Source: Typhlomys cinereus (Eukaryota > Chordata > Mammalia > Rodentia > Platacanthomyidae). From it: a stretch of DNA of 64,000 nucleotides. The position numbers and the translations under genes were made by a program. Below are positions 47,456 through 59,720 of the stretch, piece after piece. The number at the start of each line of letters is the position of its first letter. The stretch's first letter is position 1. The notes beneath the pieces were generated by a model. The model ran no database searches. It had not been told where the DNA came from and saw nothing but the letters and a program-made list of their open reading frames with translations. Location of the stretch: NCBI GenBank assembly GCA_023101885.1, contig JALPQD010000088.1:5181501-5245500 (forward strand), written 5' to 3'.

Positions 47456-50354
47456 AAATCACACACAGGCCTCACGAATGCTAGGCAAGCACTTTGTCAC
47501 TATCCTGTCTTGTCCTTGGTCCTCGAAAGTATAGAAAATTCCTTCAGAAGTCATGCTTCTAACCAGGGATTCTTTTTTAAATGTGTCTTCAGGGTTCAAG
47601 GAAGGAGAGAAGAAGTAACCCACAAACATCATTTTGAATAGAAGTGTTACATTTTCCTGATCTTTCAGCATTTTACCATTCAGTAAAATGAAGTAAGTGT
47701 TGAATAAAAAGTGTTGTCAACTGACCGGTGTACATAGAAAAGGTTTCAGTGGTATGCTTGGCTCTAAGCAGAACATAGAAATCACTTCCCAATTCTAAGC
47801 TCAGGGACTATCATGGAAGGGTGAGGAGAATGTAAGATCCTGTGGGTGATCAAGGGTACTTTCTGACAATATTTTCTGACATGACAGGGTAACTACATCT
47901 AAGACCTCTCCAGAGTTGTATGTGTCCATAAGACCTTTACAAAATTTTGCTTATCAATATGGAAATGACAAGATCTCAGGGAGTATCATGAGAAACATTG
48001 GGAGTTAATGAAGGATAGGGAGGTGGAAGGTAGAGGAATTAGCTCCTCAATGATATGTCCACCGATACATATTGTTCCTGTAAGTATTTAGGTAGCGATC
48101 AATACAGGCAACCCAGATGAAACTCATTAGGCCACACATGCAGGAAAGTAAGAGGGAAACTATTAGTGGGGGGGGGAGGGAGGAGATTTGCAGTAGAATG
48201 AAAAAGAGTGGAAGAGGAGGAGGGGATATGAGATTGGGTAATAAGGAGTGAAAATTGACATAAATTCATTGTATTTATGTATAAAATGCTAAAATTTTTA
48301 AAGAAGATGTAATCAGATGTCCTTATTAATCAAAAAATCTTAATAATTCACTTATATAATGTCTACATTTAAAAAGGAAAATAAGTGTCCTTAAATTTAC
48401 AGGGAAAAGATAATTCTTATGAGATTTATATGACCAAGTTTATTCAGTAAGTACTTTTTAATTTTCTTGAGAGTACTGATATTATTCAGAAGTATTTGAT
48501 AATAGCAATAAAACATCTGTTTGTAAAAGATTTTTCTATATTTCAGATAAATAATATGCTTCTTGGAAGGATCCCTCTTTTGAGTTGCTATGAATCCTTC
48601 TTATCTTACACTCCTTGATAAGCCCAATCTGAGGCTAACTAGTAATCTCATACCCTTACTCCTGTTTCTCTTTAACTGTCAAAAATAAATGATGGGAAAT
48701 ATTTTGTAGTTAATTATATAAATCATTGAGCTTTTGAAAATTAATTTAAGGATTAGAATTTCTATGGTGTTTGTTGGGAAAGACTTAAAATATTAGGGTT
48801 CAACATCTGTCTGCAACATTGTCCTCAGCATTTTGTCTTAACATTGCCCTTTAAAACACACATGTTATAGAATGAAGTACATCTTCAGCTTTCTGTGTAT
48901 AAACCTGCATTCTTACTCCTGCTCATAATTATCATGGCTCAAGGATCTTATGGTTTGCAAAGTGCTATCCTGAGTGGACTATAATTGTTTATAGAGAAAA
49001 AATGAAGAGAAACTGAAATACAACGTACTGTCATCTGTCCTTCTGATCTGGGAGTATGGATAACACTGTTCCCTTGACTTGGTCCTATCTTATGCTTGGT
49101 CCTCAAGAGGGCAGAAAGCTCCTTCAAAATACCTGCTTTTTACCAGGGACTCCTTTTAAATGTGTCCTTAGGGTTCAAGTAGGAGAGAGAAAAAGCAATT
49201 AGTAGAAGACAACACTTCCCACTAATTATTATCAAGAGTGTTGGATGAAGAAAGTGAATTGGAAATTTCCTCATCAGACCCCACTTTTGCATCTCTGTAT
49301 GAGCTTCTCATAGTTCAATTCTCATAGGTATTCGTCACACAGTGCTTGCAGTGGGTAGACACAATTCTCAACTATCTACATACATTAACTGAATATTTAT
49401 GATATCCTGTACTTATTTCACAGGAATGGTAATTGAGACACAGAAGTTTGGTGCCTCACCCAAGGCCACCCCACTACGTAGTGACAACTTCAGGAGTTGA
49501 TATTAAGCAATGTGACTCCAATACTTAGCCAATAACCTAGTACATTCTTTTGTTCTAGTATTTAAATGAACCAATTCCAATTTTTTTTTCAGACTAGAAC
49601 TAGAAGACATTTTGGGGGTTAACAAGACAAAACCTTAAATTTGACATTACTGGATAATTTTAATTTTATGATCATGAAGTATAGTGTTTCTGTCACATTC
49701 TTAATGGTCAGTAAATGATATTTTCCTTCAGTTTTTAGTAGGGAATATTTTTATCAATTTGAACTATTCTCTTTCCTCAATAATATTCCATGGGCACTTT
49801 CTAACTTATTTATAAATGCTTCATTAACACAAGTGTAGTGGTTACATAATATACTGTATTATAGATATATCATAGCTTCTTTAATAGTGACACTCCTATC
49901 AGAATTCAGAGGACTATGATATCCTCATGGGCTCTGGGGGAAGCAGTCATTTGATACAAAGGTAAAGAACAGGAATTCGAGAATGAGGAAGTTCATAGCA
50001 AAGGGATTTACATAATTAAAGCATGCTTCTAAACAATATTTTGATCAAATATTTATCTGCTTAGACAGAATTCTGCATTTCCCATCCAAGATTTTCAGTA
50101 GACCCCCCAGAATCAGCAAATAATCTCATCCAATACTGTCTAATATTGCTGTGCATAGACCATCATTTCCCAAGCAACTCTGGTCTTTCAGGCAATGACC
50201 ACAGACAATTGCTTGACAGTCAGGGGAGTCATACATGTTTTTAAACCCAGAGCAAGAAGACACAACAAACATTTAATTAGGATGTTATGGTCCTTCTGTC
50301 TCCGTCTCCCAAGTTACAAGGTTGCAGACATGTATCACTATGTCCAGTTTATGT
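47453..50354. other. Intergenic with a repeated noncoding block
   Basis: 47490-47665 and 49080-49280 resemble each other (shared 'cttggtcctc', 'accaggga', 'ttaaatgtgtc' and 'agggttcaag'). A weaker third copy lies at ~41460-41600. The rest is unrecognised; no gene. Confidence 0.45.
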
Positions 50355-50429
50355 GGTGCTCAGAATCAAACCCATGGCTTCAAGCATGCTAGGCCAACAC
50401 ATTACCAACTGAGCTATATTCCCAGTCCA
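50355..50429 (-). repeat. ID-type SINE
   Basis: Minus strand reads 'ggactgggaatatagctcag', 'ttggtaatgtgttggcctag' and a B-box 'gggtttgattctg'. Confidence 0.75.
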
Positions 50430-50551
50430 CAAAATTAAATAAAATTATATATAGTGAAAAGTTATACATGATTACAGCTCATTAAGTACCGATCCCACAG
50501 TTCCCCCAAAAGATATTTAAAAGTATCATCAACCCAAAGAGGATCACACAA

Positions 50552-50969
50552 TGTCATAAATACTGGTGTCAACTTGACAACTGAAGACTCAGAACTGTGA
50601 ACTCTTGTGAGAAATTAGTAGTTAAGTGCTGAGCAAGTATGCAGGAGATTGCAAATTGAGGGGAAAAACACATCCCATGGTGTTCAAGACTAGCCCCTGG
50701 GCAGGTGAATAAAACAGGAGGAACTCATGGAGGAAGTTGGCATCTTTTGATATGCTGGGCCAAACATGCTAGTCCAGCAGGTGAGGATTGTCCCTCTCAT
50801 CAGTCCTGTGTATATGACGTAGCAAATTCCCCTGGCCCCTGTGTTGGTGTGAGCATTCTTGCCAAGCTGGAAAAGGAACTGTAACTAAGAATCATAAATC
50901 AGAATGAAACCTTGTTCCCTTAAGCATTTTGGTCATGAATTTATCAGTAACAATTCAGAGTAACTGAAG
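50552..50969 (+). repeat. Solo LTR of the ERVL/MaLR-like family
   Basis: Same family as 483-916, starting TGTCATAAATACTGGTGTCA. 5-bp target duplication CACAA at 50547-50551 and 50970-50974. Confidence 0.78.
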
Positions 50970-51423
50970 CACAACTCATTGCTCTGAACAATTTAAAGTA
51001 TGCACCAATAAGAAAGGTGAGTTAACAAGTTGGTTCTATTAATCCATATCCAACCTTCTCCATGGGTGTGGTTTCATGGCATCCTGCTATGTAGAAGGTA
51101 TGATGAATACTACTCATTGAGTTTATAAACATTGTTTAACTTTATCTTCTACATGAACATTCTCTTTAAACTGTTCACAGTTAGTATTAGCTCCATTTAG
51201 TGCATGCAAATAATGAAGGGTGGAGAGATTAATTTACATAAAGCTACATGACCATTAATAACAAAGCCAGAATTCAATCCAAATATTCTGATATCAACAC
51301 TTGAGGTCATGATCATGTTAAATCATAACCATGATAAACTAGTGACAATGTGGGCTTTAGTCCTTGAGTTTTCTCACATGTGCACAGGGAAGAGTCATGT
51401 CTGAATTACAGGACTGTTGTGGA

Positions 51424-51906
51424 TGTAATGGCAGTTAGATACACAGGTGTCAATTTGACAATTTAATCATACCCATAGAAAAAGTTAGACAGGGATTGAC
51501 AGAACCAACTTGTTGACTCTGAGCACATTTGTGAAGAGTTAGTAGTTCAGTTAAACACTTGAGTAAGCCTGAAGACAATTGCGTGATTGGTATTAGAAGA
51601 CCCATCCCATAGGAGAGGTTGGGGGAAACCATTCTCTAAGCAGGTTTATAAGATGGGGGAAGCTTGCTCAGTAAACTGTCATTCTTCAGCATATTTTGCC
51701 AGTCTTGCTGTGTGGCAAATGTGGTTTGTCACTCTCTTAGCGATCCTGTAGATACGATGTGACCAGGTCTCGCAACTCCTGCTTTTGGAATGAGCTTTCA
51801 TTCTAAGCTCTACAATGGAGGAGAATCATAGGCCAGAATAAAACCTTTTGTTCCCTGAAGCTGTTTGGTAGTGAATTTATCAGCAACATGCAGGCAAACT
51901 GCAACA
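51424..51906 (+). repeat. Solo LTR of the ERVL/MaLR-like family
   Basis: 483 bp, starting TGTAATGGCAGTTAGATACA and ending 'ggcaaactgcaaca'. Flanks GTGGA and GTAGC match only partly. Confidence 0.7.
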
Positions 51907-52029
51907 GTAGCGATTGACTTAGGTCAGGTAATTAAGGAAATAGAGTTTGTATCTATGTCATGCAAAAAGTTCTTTGTAAACAAGCTAGGACATACACATG
52001 CAATTTGTTGCTAATGAGCTATGCTATCA

Positions 52030-52730
52030 ACTAGCTGTGCCATCTTGGAAAAATTCCTTAATGTCACTGACCTCACTTTTGTCACCTGAAAACTGAGTGT
52101 TGGGGACAAGACAATCTATGTTCTCTACAGCCTAAATGGCTCTATGGTCTGTAAGGGCTCTAATGACACTATAAGACCTCTGGAAAGTGGGAAATTGCTA
52201 CACATAGCAAAGTGGGCCTGAAACCAGCAGGGAAATTCTCCATGACACCATGACTCCAGAGAGCAAGTGTCTGCAGTGTGCTCACTCCACCTGGCTTTTC
52301 CTCTTTCACCTCATCTCTCAAGGGCACATTTAAAAGGCTCCCCAGTGTTCCTACTTCACCTCCTCTGAGTGGACAGCCAATTTCATCACCAGGCAAAAGT
52401 GAAAAAAAGGAAAACAAAACGAAAACCTCCCACTTAGGAGAGCGACAGGGCACGTCTGGATAAATTTTCAGGAAAAGAAGTACAGGCAGCTTCACCCTTT
52501 GTCAAGAACTCTGTGTTCTTGAAAGAGCTGGTTGAAGGTCAAAGGGCAGATTTTTAAGGGGGGATCTGCCATCTCAAGATCAATAATTATTGCAATCAGA
52601 TCTATCTGCAGCAAGGTTTGTATAAATTAACCTCTCCCATCTCCCTCATGCCTATAGCCTCCTGCATGTAGTTTTCTCTTTCTCCTTATCCAGATTTCCA
52701 ACCTTCAGTGACTAGAATATTCTCAAGTGA
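52030..52730 (+). repeat. OR-upstream duplicated segment, copy 1
   Basis: About 650-700 bp repeated in direct orientation at 56985-57655. Collinear landmarks: 'gacaatctatgt', 'gaaaccagcag', 'caagtgtctgcagtg', 'gcacatttaa', 'tttctctttctc' and 'cagatttc'. It lies 1.6 kb upstream of the OR5AN1-like coding exon, where an OR promoter or first exon is expected. The TATA-like 'catttaaaag' at ~52329 is a candidate only. Confidence 0.7.
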
Positions 52731-53782
52731 AATTAAAAATAACTGTTCCTAGACATTAGGTATCCAAAGTCAAACAAAAAGTGAGAAAAAACTTTATGTG
52801 ACTAGTATCTTTCTAGCTCAAAGGGACATACCTGCTGTCTATTGCTGAATATCCTTGGAGCAACATTGCTTCACTAATCAACAAACTGATGATATCACAG
52901 GAAGTTGCTTAAAAAAACAGAAAGTAAGATAAGAAAAAAGGGAGGGAGAAAGGAAGACAAGAAGAAAGAAGGGAAGGAAGGAAGGATTTCAATTAGCTCT
53001 GGCAGTCCTGCCTATATATCCTATTTTTTTTTTCAATCATTGTTAATGACAGCCAACATACACTGAGCAAGTACTCTGTGACTGCTCTGAACTTATATCA
53101 TTTTGTTCATAACTTTCCTAATAAACGTACAATTCAAGGGCACTTACTTTCCTCTCTTTGGTAGGAAATCCAACAAGTACATTTTTCTTAAGCAACTTAG
53201 GCAAGATGACGGCACAAGAAGGTATGAGAGCTAACGGTCCTATGTCTTAGCTTTTAACTATGATGCTCTCATACTGTTTTCAAAGAAGCAAAGATCCTTA
53301 ATAATGAGTAAATCCTTAGAAATAAGAGTTAACCACTCACTTATATATGGCCTGCTTCACATGAAAACTTCCCCGGAAAAACTTATTCCATAATTTTATT
53401 AGATACATATATATCTGTCCAATTATAACACTATAAGAATGACTAAAGGGTGAAATATCAAAAGATTTTTAAACAGATACACTATATTTAATAAAGGTCA
53501 AAATATATACCAATGATTTTATCAAGAGTTAAAAAATCAATAAATAGGATGCAAGGAAAAAAGTGTCATTTCCATAAACACATAAAGAACTACTACAATT
53601 TCTAATAAAGATAGAAAATAAAACTTCAATCAAAATAACAGTTTATCAAAACAATAGGCTCCATTGGCTGGGTACTGAAATCTGTCCAAACACAACTTCT
53701 CTCTTTTACTTGCAAAACCAAATTCTTCCTCTTGCAAAACCAACCCTAGGGAGCTCAACCAAAGACACCTTATCTTTCACTT
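52731..53782. other. Presumed 5' UTR intron of the OR5AN1-like locus
   Basis: No other gene. A purine-rich (GAAG)n-like stretch lies at 52920-52985. Confidence 0.4.
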
Positions 53783-53826
53783 AAAAAACTTCAAAGATGG
53801 AAAAAAAAAAAAAACTTCAAAGATGG
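53783..53826 (+). repeat. Poly(A) flanked by a short direct repeat
   Basis: 'acttcaaagatgg' at 53788-53800, then about 14 A, then the same 13-mer at 53814-53826 (with A-runs before both copies). Confidence 0.8.
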
Positions 53827-53965
53827 GCCTGTGAAGTAGCTCAGTGAATCAAGTGCCTACTCACAAACCTAAAGAACAGAATTCAATCCCTGAGAGCCAT
53901 ATGGTGCTTGTAATAGTCTTCTCTCTTCCTCCCTGTCTGTCTTTCTCCCCGCCCCCAGGAGATTT
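53826..53965 (+). repeat. B2-like SINE
   Basis: 'ggcctgtgaagtagctcagt', B-box-like 'gaattcaatccc', then a C/T-rich end. Confidence 0.55.
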
Positions 53966-54269
53966 TTTTAAACAAGTTTTATCTCCACTAGTAATGTCTA
54001 CCTTAAATTTCATAATGTCAGTATTTTCTTCACACTTGAAGATTTCCACTCAACCTTTGAAACACCTATATTAACACCTATATTTATTGAGTTCACATTG
54101 TTTGGGAAATGGGAACACTGAGTAGATTCTTGTTGACAGCTGGAGAATAAAGTCTGAGGTGTTTCTGCAAAAGGTAAGCATTTCTCCTTCTTTAGGGTTT
54201 GTTGGAGGAAAAGATGGCTAACAAGAAAATAGTAATGCTCTAGCTTCACTTGAGTCAATGATGTGTTCT

Positions 54270-54284
54270 CTTGTCTCCTCTTAG
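54270..54284 (+). promoter_or_regulatory. Splice acceptor before the OR5AN1-like coding exon
   Basis: 'cttgtctcctcttag' precedes a 20-nt leader ending CACCAAGACA before the ATG at 54305, the same spacing as at the 33682 locus. Confidence 0.72.
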
Positions 54285-54304
54285 ATATTAGGAGCACCAA
54301 GACA

Positions 54305-55244
54305 ATGACCAGGGGAAGAAACGTTACCGAGATCACCCAGTTCATCCTTCTGGGATTCTCAGATTTCCCCAGAATCTTAGCTCTGCTCTTTGTGATATTC
54401 CTTCTCATCTACATTACAGCTCTGACCTGGAACGTGTCACTCATTGTCTTAATAAGGATGGATTCCCACCTCCACACACCCATGTATTTCTTCCTCAGCA
54501 ATCTCTCCTTTCTAGACCTCTGCTATATCACCTCCACGGTCCCCAAGCTGCTCTCCAACTTCTTCCAGGAGAAGCAAACAATCAGCTTCATGGGCTGCAT
54601 CATTCAGTACTTTATCTTTTCTACTATGGGGCTGAGCGAAGCATGCCTCATGACAGCCATGGCCTATGACAGGTACTGCTGCCATTTGTAACCCACTGCT
54701 CTACTCTTCAGTCATGTCGCCCACCCTCTGTGTGCGCTTGGTACTGGCGTCCTACATGGCTGGACTCACAGGGTCTTTATCTCAGCTTTGTTTTTTGCTT
54801 CAGCTCCACTTCTGTGGCCCTAATATCATCAGGCACTTCTTCTGTGATATATCACAACTGGTAAATCTATCCTGCACTGATACTTTCTATGTACAAATCT
54901 TAATTGCCTTGCTAGTAACAATTTTTGGAATAGTAAACGCTTTGGCTATCCTGATCTCCTATGGTCATATCATTATGTCCATCATGAGGATCACATCAGC
55001 GAAAGGCAGGTCCAAAGCGTTCAACACCTGTGCTTCCCACCTGACAGCTGTCTCCCTTTTTTATACCTCCAGTGCCTTTGTTTATTTTACTTCCAGCTCT
55101 GGTGGTTCCTCAAGATTTGACAGATTTGCATCTGTCTTCTACACGGTGGTGATTCCCATGTTGAACCCTTTGATTTACAGTCTAAGGAATAAAGAAATCA
55201 AGGATTCCATGAAGAGGCTGCAAAAGAAGACCAGCTACTACTAG
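54305..55244 (+). pseudogene. OR5AN1-like olfactory receptor, one-base frameshift
   Basis: The OR5AN1 lineage responds to musks such as muscone in human and mouse. From the ATG at 54305 the frame gives 124 residues: MTRGRNVTE with site NVT (6-8), WNVSLIVLIRMDSHLHTPMY, Cys98 and MAYDRY. An extra T at about 54677 turns the next codons into CCHL and a TAA stop (54689-54691). The +1 frame then supplies AAICNPLLYSSVMSPTLC, the loop-2 cysteines, SYGHIIMSIMRITS, KAFNTCASH and PMLNPLIYSLRNKEIKD to a TAG at 55242-55244. Both halves together correspond to about 312 residues, normal OR length, with no other lesion seen. Clear OR5AN1 resemblance includes IIQYFIFSTMGLSE and SSGGSS-FDRFASVFYTVV. It is a young pseudogene, a segregating null allele or an assembly error. 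Confidence 0.9.
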
Positions 55245-56524
55245 GTAATATACATTCTGAGATTTCTGACATGATGTATCTTATGAAGGGCCTACTCTCC
55301 TTGAAAAAGAAATATTCCATACAAGCTGTCTGTTAAATTGGAGCCAATTGATTGCTATAGAATCATAAAAGCTGTAAGCCCAGACAGTTCATCTTTTTCA
55401 TGTTATGTCAGAGGTGGCTTCATCCTCTATTAATCATCCAAGGGTATTCAAGAAGCATCAAGGTTTAAACACTTTTTGTCCTAAAATCGATTTCTCAGTC
55501 CTTGAACATTCACTCTCCCTACAGAAGATTCTTAGTGTATGCCCAGCATGGCTAGAACTCTTATCTCACAAATGCCCCCCATGCAGGTGATCGTTTGTTT
55601 ATTAGAACTTGCTTTTGAAAAGATGGGAAGAAACATGCTAAATGGATCTCCTGTTTGGAACAGTGCCACCTAGAAAGACCACCTGTGACAACTAAACTGT
55701 GTTTGAAGAGGGAAGTTGGGACTAAACAGCTACAAAGTTTTGAGTTGAAAATTGTCTTCATCAGCTATAACCCAAAGAAAATAGAGTTTGGATTTGATAT
55801 TTAAATTCCAAGTGACCAACAGCAACATCTGATGCTATGGTCTCCTGACTTCTCTTCCTGCCGTCCATCAAATCATCATTTTTTCTTAATTAACATGGCC
55901 AATGGGACATGATTATTGATGGCTTCTGATATTTTAGATATCTGTTCAATTTTTTATAAGAGAAGATGTATGAAATCATTGTAACAAAAGAGTGACTGAG
56001 AATACAAACTTCTATAGGCTAACAATAAATATGAGAAAAGAGCATGCCGGTCTGCAAGCCTAGAAGCACCATCTAGACATTATTTTAAAAGATACTAAGA
56101 AACCCTCAAAGATCCTGAATCTTGAGCATGAAGGAACATGTGAGAAAAGCTTGGCTTGCCCCTTTCATAAAGCATGATCAAGTTGTGTAGTTGTGAGGAG
56201 GGAAAAACAAATGTGTGATAGAAGATGATAGTATGAGTTATTCCAAATGTGCTTTGCTCTCAGTTTCTCTGTCAGCATCCCAAGTTAAAAATACTCAAGA
56301 TCACTTTCAACTATGATAAATTCTTTGGTCATGAAGGGGAGTGCATATGACTTGTTGGTAGGCCTTTTGGCGAGTTTCACACTTCACCATATATGTTTTT
56401 CCCACTGCTGTTGGAATGACTGGGTTTCAGACAGTGACTCCACTTTTGGTAGGGGAGGTGTATAAAATTGGTGACCTTTGGGAAAATGTAGCATATATTT
56501 TTAAAAGGTTTTCTTGTGTTTTTC
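55245..56524. other. 3' flank of the OR5AN1-like locus
   Basis: A possible poly(A) signal is at 56024-56029 (AATAAA). No gene or repeat family recognised. Confidence 0.4.
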
Positions 56525-56792
56525 TTGTGTGTGTATGTGTGTGTGTGTGTACCAGAGGGCATTTGAATGTGCGTACCTGTAGAAGCCAAAGGATGATTTC
56601 AGGAATCATCCTGGATTGTTCTACATCCTTTTATTTTGCTCTTAGGTTTTCCAGACTCCACCTTCCAGTTGCAGAATTGCAGGCTCCTACCATATTTGCC
56701 CAGCATTCTCATATGGGATTTAGGGATACAAATTCAGATTTCTTTACTTAGAAGGCAAAGGTCTTACCTGTGAACCCATCTCCCTGGCCACA
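56525..56792 (-). repeat. tRNA-derived SINE with (CA)n tail
   Basis: (TG)n at 56527-56551, body 'atcctggattgttctacatc'. The head on the minus strand ('ggccagggagatgggttcac') is worn. Confidence 0.65.
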
Positions 56793-56984
56793 GCTTTATT
56801 ATTTTTAAGTTTTAGGCCGTGTCTTCAAGAAAAATCAAACCCAATGCTCATTAAATTTGTCTTACAATAGCCAAAAATGACAAATTCTAGTCATTAATAT
56901 ATATGAGTACACTATGCATACATATAAAGTACTTTCTATGCTGTGTCCTTATGTAATTTATTGTTATTAAGGTATTTTACAAGC

Positions 56985-57655
56985 TAACTGCACCATCTTA
57001 GGCAAATCCCTTAACATCTTTGACCTCATGATTATCATCTGGAAATTGAGAGTTGGGAACTAGACAATCTATGTGTCCTTTCAAGTCCCAGGGGTTCCAT
57101 GGTCAGTAAAGTTATAATCTTGAGATCATGAAAAGACTGCAAAAGTAAGGAATTGAGGTATGTGGCTAAGTGGGTATGAAACCAGCAGTGAAAGTCTCCA
57201 TGGCAACCATGATGCCGGAGAACAAGTGTCTGCAGTGAGTTCACTCTAATTGGCCTTTCACCTTGAGGTGAGCACTTAAAGCACATTTAAGAGAATCCCC
57301 AGTGATACTCTCTCACCTGCTGTGAGTGACAACCAATCTCAGGGTCAAACGCATCCGTTCAGACGTTTATGTGATTCCATCTGGAAAATTCTTAGGAAAA
57401 GAAATAGGTAATTCAGCCTTTAGCAAGAACTGTCTCCTTCCAGGATCTGAGTCAAGGTCAGAGTGCAAGACTGAGAACGTGAAATCTGCTTTAACTCAAG
57501 ATCCATGTTATTTTTACAGTAGGACCTGCATGGAGCAAGGCTTATGGCGATTAATCTCTGCCACCTTTGCCTGTTCCCTCCCTCTTGCTTCCTTACCCTG
57601 CACATAGTTTCTCTTTCTCTTCATTCAGATTTCTAGCCTTCAATATATGGATATT
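56985..57655 (+). repeat. OR-upstream duplicated segment, copy 2
   Basis: Direct partner of 52030-52730, about 4.95 kb downstream and ~1.7 kb past the OR5AN1-like coding exon. No OR coding exon follows within the window. Confidence 0.7.
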
Positions 57656-58600
57656 TAGGTATCAATCTGGGATGTGAGAGGGGTAAGATCGGTTATTAAA
57701 GATGTGATCTTGACCTCCATTATACTTTTAGGTTATATCCATCGAGTGAAATCTCCACTCAAGACTTAGCTCTGCTTCTCCAGTTGCCCCCACAAGTGAT
57801 GAATACCAGCAAAATGTTTGCCAAAAATAAATTCAGAATTTTCCCTTGTCTCTGAACTTACCAAGTCATCACCAGATAAATTGTCAAGAAAAAAACATTA
57901 CTTTGAATATGAAAAATAATTCCCATTTCCTCACTTTTTTCTGAAGATAGTGTGGCTGTGCAGAGGCTGCCTGTGGCATCGAATGCAAGAAAAATGATCC
58001 ATTTTAACACAGTAGATGGGTCGGGAATTTCACTTTTTTTCACTAAATTGACCAATAATATCCATGTATAGGGGATGCCACTTGTGCATCCCTATACTGA
58101 AAATAATGTCTTTAAATCTAATTCATTTGAGGAAAACTAGCTTAAAACTAAGCTGACAGCATGTTTTTAAGAATAAACAGAGATGTCTAAGTTTATAAAG
58201 CCATGAGGAAGTATCAGCAAAAAATAAGATGCTTAGTTTCATATGTAAAGGTGAGTGACAGGCCCACTTGTTAATGCACTCAACCACACACTTAAGGAGT
58301 GATGCAAATGTTAGTGTTTACATTCTTTAGTATTGAAAAGTAAAACCTTTACTCTTGTCCGTCACTGTGTCTGGTCAGTGGAACAGAATAACGCTGACAG
58401 GAATTTGCAATCTGTCTGTGTAGTGATCAACACAGTGATAAGAGAGAGAGATAAAAGCTATGATTCCTTAGAAGTGTTGCTGAGCCCAAGCTTACAGAGC
58501 TTGTAAGTAGGAAACTATGTTCTCAGGAGTTCCTTGACACTTTAGGATGATGAGTTCTTCCATTTTCCTGTTTTAAGCAGGCAGGTGATGATGGGAATGT
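57656..58600. other. Intergenic, nothing recognised
   Basis: AT-rich. No OR remnant could be read in any frame. Confidence 0.4.
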
Positions 58601-58611
58601 CAATCAAAATA

Positions 58612-58810
58612 TTTATTGAGGTTCTTTGCCTGCTGCCACTGAGGCCCGGGTGAGCTGTTCCAGGGGCAGATTGTGTATGTTGGGGCCTGAAGGCTTCCGC
58701 TCCAGAAGCTGAGCCCCTGGGTCTCTACATATGCCCTTATGGCCCCGGGTGGGCTCGTCCCTGGGCAGGTGGTATGTGTTTGGGCCTGAAGGCTTCCGTT
58801 CCAAACCTGA
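58612..58810 (-). repeat. GC-rich tandem repeat ending at AATAAA
   Basis: Two related units (about 58645-58705 and 58740-58801), each ending in 'gggcctgaaggcttccg' plus t/c. On the minus strand a 63-codon frame carries the repeat ERKPSGPN twice. AATAAA on the minus strand lies at 58612-58617, just beyond the frame's end. It may be the 3' end of an unrecognised retrocopy. Confidence 0.45.
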
Positions 58811-59059
58811 TCACACTCATACAGGAAATAAGTCCAAGCAGAAAAATATCATACGTAAACAAACATCCAGGAACAAAGAGAGAAAAGGCCTCCAAAAAAC
58901 AAATAAAACTATAATCAGCATCTTGTCATTCAAAAAATGCCAACATCTTGCAGGAAAAAAACAGAAGGAACAGAGGAATCCAAGAAAACATGTCTCTCCT
59001 CAAGATCCATTGGAAAGTATCCAAGAGAATAATAACTGAGACAATGAATTTCTTTTTTT

Positions 59060-59720
59060 TCTCCCACATTTTATTTTATTTTTTCCAATCATACACTCAA
59101 TAGGTACCCGGTCTTCTCCCTGTCTCCACTCCTCCCCAGTCCCTCCTTGCATTCTCCTCCTTTCCCCTTTCCTTTCATCCCCCTTCCTCCCTTCCCTTCT
59201 CCCAGTACCTCCCCCTTCCTCCCTTCCATCCCCTAGAGCATCCTTTAGTGTGAATGCCAAACCTCCCTCTGAGTCCTCCACTCTAGTGAGGTGTAAGGAC
59301 TCAGTGGTATAACCCAGAGCGCTTTCTTGGGCTCCCCATTAGTATGGGAACTCTATTATGACAGTTAATCCCTTACCTCTAAAGATCTTACTGCCTGTGA
59401 TCCACTGCTAGACTTTGGGAGGTTGTTAATATGTTAGCCATTGTGCTGGTCATGCAAAGTTTGGTTATGGCTACTGCAGCCCCAACCCGTGTGGAGTATC
59501 TTGCATATCGTTGGTCCTCCCCATCTTTAGGCTCTTACAATCTTGCCGCCCTCTCTTCCACAAGGTTTCCTGAGCTTTAGGATGAAGAGAGATTTGGCTG
59601 GTCTGGTTCCAGATGATTAATGTAGGGTCTTAGGTATTCTGAATTACGGTCTGTTATTGTTTTCAGTTTTGCTGTTCCTGCACAGCCCTTGCCACCATCC
59701 TGATTGGTATTGAAGGTCAC
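59060..59720 (-). mobile_element. L1 3' UTR
   Basis: 'ccaatcatacactcaatagg', C/T-rich tract, then about 500 bp of L1 3' UTR in minus orientation, ending near 'ccaatcaggatgg' (reverse complement). Confidence 0.8.
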
